Virus record (IMG/VR): IMGVR_UViG_3300035099_000171
Location: 1 to 38,260 of that record
Strand: one strand, 5' to 3'
Length of the DNA: 38,260 nt
Source of the DNA: a virus
A program made the translations under genes and the position numbers. The notes under the pieces are model-generated. The model was given only the letters and a program-made list of their open reading frames with translations, was not told where the DNA came from and searched no databases. Below, piece by piece: positions 16,517 to 21,430 of this stretch. Within the stretch, counting starts at the first letter, position 1. Each line of letters opens with the position of its first letter.

Positions 16517-16639
16517 ATGAAAAAGAAGATTGTAATAGGAAATTTAAAAGAATATCATCTTCCTGCAAGTGGTTCTTGCGTAGGATTTCCTCACAAGAAT
16601 TTCCTATTAGCAATCTTCTCCACTTGCAGGAGGAATTAA
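16517..16639 (+). CDS. 40-codon leader ORF, possibly leaderless
   Basis: An ATG at 16517 coincides with the predicted transcription start of the consensus promoter, so it would have no ribosome-binding site. The frame stays open for 40 codons (beginning MKKKIVIGNLKEYH, ending FSTCRRN) and stops at TAA 16637-16639, one base before the initiator ATG. It spans the whole hairpin region, so a ribosome translating it would open both stems and end beside the next start codon. It may be a regulatory leader peptide or a chance open frame. Confidence 0.35.
   Translation: MKKKIVIGNLKEYHLPASGSCVGFPHKNFLLAIFSTCRRN
16525..16634 (+). ncRNA. Structured 5' leader RNA with two crossing stems, one hiding the Shine-Dalgarno
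   Basis: Stem A pairs 16525-16544 with 16598-16618 (20 bp, one bulged G at 16610). Stem B pairs 16558-16572 with 16620-16634 (15 bp, one GU). A small hairpin (TTCTTG 16573-16578 with CAAGAA 16594-16599) lies between them. The order A5'-B5'-A3'-B3' is crossing, so full A and B cannot easily coexist: only 13 bases link A5' to B5'. The 3' arm of B contains AGGAGG (16628-16633), the initiator's ribosome site. This looks like a switch or promoter-proximal control RNA; no known riboswitch class was recognised. Confidence 0.65.
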
Positions 16640-16640
16640 A

Positions 16641-17411
16641 ATGACTAACGGCTGGATAAAACTTTATAGAAAAATAGAAGAAAAAAATTGGTGGAGAAAA
16701 CAAAGATTTACTTGGGGACAGGCGTGGATAGATTTACTTTTGATGGCTAATCACAAAGACGAAAAAGTTGTATTTGATAACGGAAATTATTTTGTCCCAA
16801 AAGGCTCATTCATTACCTCACAAAGAAAATTAGCAAATAAATGGAAGTGGGGAATAGCTAGAGTGAGTTGCTTTTTATCTTACCTTCAAAAAACGGAACA
16901 GTGCATAGAATACAAAACGGAACACAATTTTACTCATATTTTTATCTTAAATTGGGATAAATATCAAAGTGAAGCGGAACACCAAACGGAACAAAAAACG
17001 GAACATGAGCGGAACATGAGCGGAACACGAGCGGAAACAAACAAGAACGTAAAGAATGATAAGAATATTAATATATATACCACAAAATTTGAAAATTTTT
17101 GGAAATTATATCCTTCCAGAAAAGGTATAAAAGTAGGTAAGAAAAAAGCAAAAGAACAATTCTTAAAAAAAATTAAAACTGAAAAAGATTATAATAATTT
17201 AATTACAGCAGTTAAAAAATATATTACTACCGAACAAGTCCAAAATGAATTCGCTAAAGATTGCTTCAGATGGTTAAGAGATGAAGAATGGAAAGATTTT
17301 CTTATTGAAGGGGAACAGGAAAAAGAAAAAAAATATATTATGACTAAAAAATTAAATGATAAAGGATTTGAAATTGATGTAGCAGTAGAGGTAGAAGAAG
17401 AAAATCAATAA
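16641..17411 (+). CDS. Replication initiation protein (DnaD/O-like, winged-helix N-terminus)
   Basis: This 256-aa protein begins GWIKLYRKIEEKNWW...WGQAWIDLLLMANHKD and then FITSQRKLANKWKWGIARVSCFLSYLQKT, the usual N-terminal winged helix of Gram-positive phage replication initiators. A Gln/Glu/Thr-rich linker (about 105-142) is encoded by DNA iterons. The C-terminal part has FENFWKLYPSRKGIKVGKKKAKEQFLK, frequent in phage initiators. It should bind the origin and bring in the host helicase. It has AGGAGG 7 bases before the ATG, inside a stem of the leader. Confidence 0.78.
   Translation: MTNGWIKLYRKIEEKNWWRKQRFTWGQAWIDLLLMANHKDEKVVFDNGNYFVPKGSFITSQRKLANKWKWGIARVSCFLSYLQKTEQCIEYKTEHNFTHIFILNWDKYQSEAEHQTEQKTEHERNMSGTRAETNKNVKNDKNINIYTTKFENFWKLYPSRKGIKVGKKKAKEQFLKKIKTEKDYNNLITAVKKYITTEQVQNEFAKDCFRWLRDEEWKDFLIEGEQEKEKKYIMTKKLNDKGFEIDVAVEVEEENQ
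16894..17037 (+). repeat. CGGAAC iterons inside the initiator gene; candidate origin
   Basis: CGGAAC occurs at 16894, 16918, 16975, 16987, 16999, 17010 and 17021, and the variant CGGAAA at 17032. The last six are spaced 12, 12, 11, 11 and 11 bp, about one helical turn. They are read as ACG-GAA, GAG-CGG-AAC, AGC-GGA-ACA and GCG-GAA, so the DNA motif persists through all three frames. An A/T-rich stretch (17041-17105) follows. This is the layout of lambda's origin inside gene O. Confidence 0.7.
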
Positions 17412-17426
17412 AATGTGAGGTGAAAT

Positions 17427-17657
17427 ATGAACGAAATAACTAAAGCAATCTTAAAAACATTAGAAAACAAAATCTTACCTTTAGATTTTAATGGTCTCAC
17501 TCTAATTGAAGAAGTAAGAAAAATAACAGGTAGAGAATACTTATACGATAGCACCATAACAAGATACCTCCGCAGATTAAGAAAAGAAGGAATTTTAGAT
17601 TACGAAGTTATTGATAAAAAGAAAAGTCAATATAAACTGCTAAAAGTAAAGGAGTGA
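17427..17657 (+). CDS. Small winged-helix DNA-binding protein
   Basis: This 76-aa protein has a helix-helix-turn-helix with a basic recognition segment, TITRYLRRLRKEG (about 43-55), and a beta wing YEVIDKKKSQYKLL. This is the winged-helix layout of small regulators (compare pfam-type 'DUF3489/ArsR-like' wings). It lies 15 bp after the initiator with GAGGTGA upstream. It may be a regulator of the early operon or a partner of the initiator. Confidence 0.65.
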   Translation: MNEITKAILKTLENKILPLDFNGLTLIEEVRKITGREYLYDSTITRYLRRLRKEGILDYEVIDKKKSQYKLLKVKE

Positions 17658-17678
17658 AACTTACGAAGGAGATAAATT

Positions 17679-17999
17679 ATGCAATTAATAACTACTTCTC
17701 ACCTATTAGCGAAAGAAATTGGCTTTACAGATGATAAATTTGAGGGTTGGTTATATTTAGACGGTAAATATATTTATATTAGTTTTATAATAAGCAAAAG
17801 CCCAAATAAACATAATTTTTCTAAACTTTTAGATAAGATTACTTCAAAAGGATATGGGATTAAAGTTCCTACTCCTTTTACATTGATGAGAAAGATATGT
17901 CAGGAAAAGGGTTTTAAGCAGACTGTTGAATATGATGAAATAATGGGTCCTGTAGAAGTTTGGGTAATTGGACAAAAAGAAATAAAAACTCAAGTTTAA
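17679..17999 (+). CDS. Hypothetical early protein
   Basis: This 106-aa protein has alternating beta and helical segments, with GWLYLDGKYIYISFIISKS in the first half and GFKQTVEYDEIMGPVEVWVIGQK at the end. The end loosely resembles the last strand of GNAT acetyltransferases, but the CoA-binding loop of that family is not visible, so I do not assign it. A clear AAGGAGAT lies before the ATG, and it follows the winged-helix gene by 21 bp in the early-right operon. Confidence 0.6.
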   Translation: MQLITTSHLLAKEIGFTDDKFEGWLYLDGKYIYISFIISKSPNKHNFSKLLDKITSKGYGIKVPTPFTLMRKICQEKGFKQTVEYDEIMGPVEVWVIGQKEIKTQV

Positions 18000-18221
18000 A
18001 TTATATTAAAAAGATTTGAAAAGACTAAAAATATGAAAATTAGTAGAAAAAATACTTTTTTTATAAAAAGCCCATTTGTTGGTGGAAAACTTGGAATAAG
18101 GTATTGTGATTTGCCAAAAATTTTTCTTCTTATTCTGTCAAAATTTTTTTTCTGCAAAACTACAAAGGACTTTGAGGTATATTTCTAAAATCTCATTAAA
18201 AAGCAAAAAACCGCTTAAATT

Positions 18222-18356
18222 TCAATTTCTTACCCTTCCCTCGTGGTTTGTTTCATTTTTTTCAACTTCGTTAAATCTGAGGCATTCTGGAGCGAATAAA
18301 GAGGCATCAGGTTTTATTGCTCTCATTATGACAAAATGTTTTCCTTGATATTCCAT
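18222..18356 (-). CDS. Weak 44-codon ORF or gene remnant
   Basis: On the minus strand an ATG at 18356 opens 44 codons (beginning MEYQGKHFVIMRAIKPDAS) to a TGA at 18222-18224. Its amino-acid make-up is protein-like, unlike the repetitive frames around it. It has only a distant AAAGAGATG upstream and no promoter, and stands alone against the rightward operon. It could be a remnant of a transferred gene or chance. Confidence 0.22.
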   Translation of the reverse strand: MEYQGKHFVIMRAIKPDASLFAPECLRFNEVEKNETNHEGRVRN

Positions 18357-18524
18357 AAAATAAACACATCTCTTTAACAGTCTAGAATAAATTTAAAATT
18401 TACTTTACATAATGTTTCTTATGCGACTATGTTTCATTTTAAAACATTGCTATTTTTTTTAAATTTTAGGTCTGCAAACTGATAAAAATTGTTTTAACAT
18501 CATCACATGTCTTTAATTCTGCTA

Positions 18525-18554
18525 TTACTTATGTTACTGTAGTGACATAAGTAA
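18525..18554. repeat. Inverted repeat TTACTTATGT / ACATAAGTAA
   Basis: Arms 18525-18534 and 18545-18554 are exact 10-bp complements across a 10-base centre that itself nearly pairs. A single half site, TGACATAAGTAA, recurs at 18872-18883. This is consistent with an operator or origin-binding site just left of the DnaA boxes. Confidence 0.55.
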
Positions 18555-18582
18555 GATAGAGATGACAGACTTATTTTAAAAG

Positions 18583-18644
18583 TTATCCACTTATCCACTG
18601 AGTTATCCACAATTTGAAAAAAAGTTATCCACAGGTTATCCACT
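18583..18644 (+). other. Cluster of five DnaA boxes
   Basis: TTATCCACT at 18583 and 18591, TTATCCACA at 18603 and 18625, and TTATCCACT at 18636, all on the same strand within 62 bp. TTATCCACA is the bacterial DnaA-box consensus. Oriented clusters in A/T-rich DNA are typical of DnaA-dependent origins or DnaA-controlled promoters. The phage lacks a full DnaA, so host DnaA should bind here. Confidence 0.85.
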
Positions 18645-18733
18645 GTTGCATTTTGCAATATTTTTGAAACATTTTGAAACATCAGGAACTAAATGTTTTG
18701 CAAAAGTTTGGCAAAAGTTTTCACTACAAAAAC

Positions 18734-18751
18734 TGACTGACTGGTCAGTCA
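18734..18751. promoter_or_regulatory. Perfect dyad TGACTGAC-TG-GTCAGTCA
   Basis: Eight-base arms separated by two bases make a dyad of 18 bp, the size and style of TetR-family operators. No TetR-type gene is in the window, so a host regulator, or a role as a replication-control site, is possible. Confidence 0.5.
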
Positions 18752-18964
18752 AAGAGGTCTTAAAGTAGGTCAATTTTTCCTATGTTGCAGTTTTGAAACA
18801 TTGCGATTTTATGCGACATTCAAATATATTAAAAACTCTGAAAGCCTTGCAGGACAAGGGTTTTAGCAACTTGACATAAGTAAAATTAAAAAAAACACTA
18901 ATTCTTGGGGTAGGAAATCAATTGCCTACCTACTAATAGTATTTTTCAAAAAATTCTACACTAA

Positions 18965-18992
18965 ATTTTCAAAAATTTTCAACAATTTTCAA
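18965..18992 (+). repeat. ATTTTCAA repeats phased at 10 bp (UP-element or bent DNA)
   Basis: ATTTTCAA occurs at 18965, 18975 and 18985, exactly one helical turn apart, and ends 8 bp before the -35 of the next promoter. In-phase A/T tracts upstream of a -35 are a known form of promoter UP element or curved DNA. Confidence 0.45.
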
Positions 18993-18999
18993 TTTTAAC

Positions 19000-19028
19000 T
19001 TGACAAACACTTGACAATATGCTATACT
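19000..19028 (+). promoter_or_regulatory. Second rightward promoter
   Basis: TTGACA (19000-19005), 17-bp spacer, TATACT (19023-19028). The transcript would start near 19035, directly before GGAGGTGG and the ATG at 19054. It serves the block of small early genes. Confidence 0.85.
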
Positions 19029-19053
19029 AAAAATAAAAAAGGAGGTGGCAAAC

Positions 19054-19212
19054 ATGAAAAGAGAAGCAAGAAGCATTAAAGAAGAAGAAAGAATATCTAA
19101 AATTTTGAAGAAGGAGAGCAGGGAAATAAAAAAGATGGCAAAAGAAAAAGGAATAGTCGGCTGGACAAAAGAAGAGATGCCAGCTGAATTATTTGAAATT
19201 TTGAAATGCTGA
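19054..19212 (+). CDS. Small basic helical early protein
   Basis: This 52-aa protein is rich in Lys, Arg and Glu (17 of the first 35 residues are charged), is predicted helical to residue 34, and ends PAELFEILKC. GGAGGTGG lies 6 bases before the ATG. The stop lies within a 25-bp tandem repeat, whose first copy codes the last residues. First gene after the promoter; family not recognised. Confidence 0.65.
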   Translation: MKREARSIKEEERISKILKKESREIKKMAKEKGIVGWTKEEMPAELFEILKC

Positions 19213-19256
19213 ATTATTTGAAATTTTGAAATGCTGAATTATTTGAAATTTTGAAA
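19183..19256 (+). repeat. Three tandem copies of a 25-bp unit at a gene end
   Basis: Copies at 19183-19207, 19208-19232 and 19233-19256 (the last one base short) begin GCTGAATTATTTG and are otherwise identical. The first copy codes the C-terminus of the 52-aa protein. Because 25 is not a multiple of 3, extra copies fall in other frames and follow the stop. The perfect identity indicates recent slippage. Confidence 0.9.
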
Positions 19257-19269
19257 GAGGTGAGTAAAT

Positions 19270-19488
19270 ATGAGATGCAATAGATGCGGGGGGGCTTTGA
19301 GTAAAATGTATATAGTAAGAGAAGGAAAAAGGATGTGCGCTCGTCATTACGCAAATGATGGATTGAGAAGTGGTGATAAAGTGATTTTCAGAAGTAATAA
19401 TGTATATAGAAGAATTGATATTGATGATGCTGATGATAAGAGAAAGAATTTTGAAGTATTGCAAAGTGTATTAATAAAAAGGAGGTGA
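19270..19488 (+). CDS. Small zinc-ribbon early protein
   Basis: This 72-aa protein starts MRCNRCGG and has MCARHY at about 22-27, giving CxxC and CxxH pairs that would bind one zinc. The rest is charged, with an Asp-rich segment IDIDDADDKRKNF. GAGGTGAG is 6 bases before the ATG. It is one of several small cysteine-rich proteins of this phage, possibly made to bind host proteins or nucleic acid. Confidence 0.7.
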   Translation: MRCNRCGGALSKMYIVREGKRMCARHYANDGLRSGDKVIFRSNNVYRRIDIDDADDKRKNFEVLQSVLIKRR

Positions 19489-19494
19489 AAAAAA

Positions 19495-19842
19495 ATGAAG
19501 AAGGAAAATAAAGAAGACATTATAAATTGGCTTTTCAGAGTGTATAGAGATGACGGGTTTGAGGCAAATAGTTTAAGAGAGTGGATGATGGCTTATTATA
19601 AAAGGATATCAAGAAAAATTAAAGAGATAGGAGAAAGAATAGAGCAAGGACGAGGTGTAAAAGCAAGTGAAATAAAAGATATTTACGAGGACTTAAAATT
19701 TTTATGCTATATTAGCAAATACTTTTCAGATTTAACACATAAAATAAAGACAGAATTACTTGATGAAAATGGAAAATTTGAAAAGAGGATATGGGATAAT
19801 GAAAAAGAAGAATATATTACAAAAAGGATAAAATTTGAATAA
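19495..19842 (+). CDS. Hypothetical helical early protein
   Basis: This 115-aa protein is almost fully helical and highly charged, with WMMAYYKRISRKIKEIGERIEQGR and KTELLDENGKFEKRIWDNEKEEY. It has no cysteines or membrane segments. AAAGGAGGTGAAAAAA precedes the ATG. It is preceded by the zinc-ribbon gene and followed by another cysteine protein. No family was recognised. Confidence 0.65.
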   Translation: MKKENKEDIINWLFRVYRDDGFEANSLREWMMAYYKRISRKIKEIGERIEQGRGVKASEIKDIYEDLKFLCYISKYFSDLTHKIKTELLDENGKFEKRIWDNEKEEYITKRIKFE

Positions 19843-19861
19843 GAGAAAGGAGGTGAAAAAA

Positions 19862-20332
19862 ATGAAAAAAATAAAAGTAGAAGTAAGACATCAATTTTCA
19901 ACTGCTGTAGATTGTAGAAACTGTTATTACATTTGCCCCGTCTGTGGAAAAGTAGAAATATCTAAATACGATGCACTAGAGGGTAAATATTTTCATAAAG
20001 AAGGATGCGAACATTGGGCTGGATATGATGATGATGAAGAAAACGCATATTTAGAAATAGAAGAAGAAATTATGAATAAGGGAGAAATTTTAGTTTGTGA
20101 TGTATGGGGAAAAGAAATAGAAGCAGGCGAAGAATTACATGTATACGACGAAAAAGGAGAAGTGATAATGGTAAAATTTGAAAATAAAAATGATAAGTTA
20201 TATATAAATGGTCAAAAAGTAGTAAAGGCGTATGAAAGTTATGCAGGGTGGTTTTGGTTTATTTTTATAGAACAAGAAGGAGAAGGTTGTTATGGATTTG
20301 TGCGATGTATAGGGAAAAGTAGAAGAAATTAA
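19862..20332 (+). CDS. Cysteine-containing hypothetical early protein
   Basis: I chose ATG 19862 because AAAGGAGGTGAAAAAA directly precedes it; an upstream in-frame ATG (19835) lies inside the previous gene. The 156-aa product has YICPVCGKVEIS (residues 20-31) and HKEGCEHW (about 44-51), giving CxxC plus His/Cys ligands for one zinc. An acidic region (YDDDEENAYLEIEEE) and a beta-rich second half with YINGQKVVKAYESYAGWFWFIFIEQ follow. The function is unknown. Confidence 0.65.
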   Translation: MKKIKVEVRHQFSTAVDCRNCYYICPVCGKVEISKYDALEGKYFHKEGCEHWAGYDDDEENAYLEIEEEIMNKGEILVCDVWGKEIEAGEELHVYDEKGEVIMVKFENKNDKLYINGQKVVKAYESYAGWFWFIFIEQEGEGCYGFVRCIGKSRRN

Positions 20333-20350
20333 AAAAAGGAGGTGAGAAAA

Positions 20351-20635
20351 ATGTTGACAATGAAATCAAAAAGAATATTAGAAAAAGGAAAATCAGTTTG
20401 GGTTGGAACTTATAATCGGCTGAACGGCTCAAAATATGTCGCTGAATACAAAGGGAAATACTACTACATAATTGATGATGGAACTGGAAACGGCTTTTTT
20501 ACGCAAGGAGAGGCTACTGAAATTTTATTTGAAGAAGCGCAAAAACTTTGTGCTGTTGCTGAAGAAATTTGGCAAGAAGCAAGTAAAACATTTGGGTGGT
20601 CGGCAGAAATCCCAGACGAAGTTTTGGGGTTATAA
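20351..20635 (+). CDS. Hypothetical early protein
   Basis: ATG 20351 is favoured over an in-frame GTG at 20342 that lies within the AAAGGAGGTGAG ribosome site. The 94-aa product has a beta-rich first half, KSVWVGTYNRLNGSKYVAEYKGKYYYIIDDG, and then a helix EEAQKLCAVAEEIWQEASKTF. It looks like a compact alpha/beta protein. Nothing in it matches a family I know. Confidence 0.62.
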   Translation: MLTMKSKRILEKGKSVWVGTYNRLNGSKYVAEYKGKYYYIIDDGTGNGFFTQGEATEILFEEAQKLCAVAEEIWQEASKTFGWSAEIPDEVLGL

Positions 20636-20668
20636 AAAATCTCCCTGCATAGATGCAAAAAGGGGAGA
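20634..20668 (-). terminator. Leftward intrinsic terminator-like hairpin
   Basis: TCTCCC (20640-20645) pairs with GGGAGA (20663-20668) around an inner TGCAT/ATGCA stem (20646-20650 with 20653-20657). On the minus strand the stem is followed by six T's (20639-20634), a Rho-independent terminator form. It would stop leftward transcription running in from the early-left operon. On the plus strand there is no T run. Confidence 0.5.
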
Positions 20669-20670
20669 GC

Positions 20671-20707
20671 GAGAGGAACTCCTGGCGACGGCTGGGGGTC
20701 TCCTCTC
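20671..20707 (+). other. GC-rich stem-loop between early genes
   Basis: GAGAGGA (20671-20677) pairs with TCCTCTC (20701-20707) and ACTCC (20678-20682) with GGGGT (20695-20699), with one bulged C. This is a strong stem in otherwise A/T-rich DNA. There is no adjacent T run. It may be a structured element of the mRNA or a small RNA; the rest of 20636-20898 has no clear gene. Confidence 0.45.
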
Positions 20708-20731
20708 TAAAAAAAGGAAAGCAAATTGAAT

Positions 20732-20769
20732 AAATGCTCGGCGTAAAAAAAAGAAATGCTCGGCGCAAA
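20732..20769 (+). repeat. Two copies of AAATGCTCGGCG
   Basis: AAATGCTCGGCG followed by T/C and AAA occurs at 20732-20747 and again at 20754-20769, 22 bp apart (two helical turns). They lie in the gap before the 20899 gene and could be a binding site pair. Confidence 0.5.
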
Positions 20770-20898
20770 ATAAAAAAAATGTGGGTTATTAGAACTTATG
20801 ATAATAAATGGGTTGCACGAGTTATAGATGGCCAATTTAGTTGGCTTTAATAGATAAGAACAAAATTATTTTGGTGGTACTAAAAGGAGGTGAGAGAA

Positions 20899-21177
20899 AT
20901 GGTAAAGGTAATAATATTAAAGGAAGCACGAAACGAGATTTATAACTTTATAGAGAGAGGAATAGTAGGTAAGGCATCAAAAATAGTATGGGCAAGTGTT
21001 TATCCTGGTCATATGTCTTGGTATAGAACAAAATGGTCTCGGAATTGGTGTTGGGTGGTGCGGTGGGTAGAAAATGGGGATTGGAAATATGAACATTGTA
21101 AGACTTATCAAGAAGCAAAAAGAAGAGCAATGGAAATAGGAGAGAGAAAAGAAGAGGAGATGAGAAAAAATGAATAA
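20899..21177 (+). CDS. Tryptophan-rich hypothetical early protein
   Basis: I chose ATG 20899, 6-8 bases after AAAGGAGGTGAG, not the in-frame GTG at 20890 within that site. The 92-aa product has many Trp/Tyr/Arg residues in the centre (WYRTKWSRNWCWVVRWVENGDW) and ends in a charged helix. It overlaps the next gene by 8 bases. The fold looks like a small beta sheet with a C-terminal helix; the function is unknown. Confidence 0.62.
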   Translation: MVKVIILKEARNEIYNFIERGIVGKASKIVWASVYPGHMSWYRTKWSRNWCWVVRWVENGDWKYEHCKTYQEAKRRAMEIGERKEEEMRKNE

Positions 21178-21430
21178 AATAAAAATGAGAGATGAGATAA
21201 TAAAGACAATAGCACAGCAAAGAGGGATAAGCGAAATTGAGTTGGTGTTTGGACTGGACAGGTATTGCACAGATGCACGGCGTGAAGCAATATTAAGAAT
21301 AGTGAAAGAAACAAATTTGAGTTATGAAAAGATTGCAGAAGTATTTAGAATCAGTCGGCAAGGTATTCAATGGCACTTAAAGTCGCTGGGATACTACAGA
21401 AAGAAGACGGCGAATATCAGACATTGTTAG
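21170..21430 (+). CDS. DnaA-domain-IV-like small helix-turn-helix protein (rightward copy)
   Basis: This 86-aa protein has RYCTDARREAILRIVKETNLS (31-51) and EKIAEVFRISRQGIQWHL (53-70). The pattern ARxxAIxxxxxxTxxSxxxIAxxF resembles the C-terminal DNA-binding domain of DnaA (ARQIAMYLxRExTxxSLxxIGxxFG). The DnaA DHTT signature is not kept; SRQGIQWHL sits there instead. So it is related in fold but its sequence specificity is uncertain. Last gene of the rightward operon; its end overlaps the leftward copy (21377-21580) on the other strand. Confidence 0.6.
   Translation: MNKIKMRDEIIKTIAQQRGISEIELVFGLDRYCTDARREAILRIVKETNLSYEKIAEVFRISRQGIQWHLKSLGYYRKKTANIRHC

Larger units (their letters stand above)
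18000..19053. other. Non-coding 1.05-kb region, probable replication/regulatory region
   Basis: No convincing gene is seen, apart from one weak 44-codon minus-strand frame. From left to right it holds TTATGCGAC plus AAACATTGC (18419-18448), an inverted repeat (18525-18554), five DnaA boxes (18583-18644), TTTTGAAACAT copies (18662, 18672, 18791), a TTTTGCAAAA palindrome (18696-18705) and a perfect dyad (18734-18751). A second TTATGCGAC/AAACATTGC pair (18796-18817), a GGTAGG/CCTACC hairpin (18909-18930), phased repeats (18965-18992) and a promoter (19000-19028) follow. Repeats clustered around DnaA boxes fit an origin. Confidence 0.65.

Noticed and set aside
16416-16703. 95-codon minus-strand frame across the divergent promoters
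   Set aside because: It runs through both promoters and the leader and lacks a ribosome site; the strong signals on the other strand explain the sequence.
18106-18348. 80-codon plus-strand frame in the non-coding region
   Set aside because: Low-complexity Phe/Ser/Leu start, no ribosome site, and no link to the operon signals; the opposite strand frame is slightly more protein-like but also weak.
18601-18644. Possible CRISPR-like or simple direct repeats
   Set aside because: Units are only 9 bases with irregular gaps and match the DnaA-box consensus; no CRISPR array or cas gene is present.
20472-20729. 85-codon plus-strand frame overlapping the 94-aa early gene
   Set aside because: Out of frame with a well-supported gene that has AGGAGGTG; this one has no start signal.
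20780-20851. 23-codon ORF (MWVIRTYDNKW...) before the 20899 gene
   Set aside because: Protein-like make-up but no ribosome-binding site and too short to support alone.
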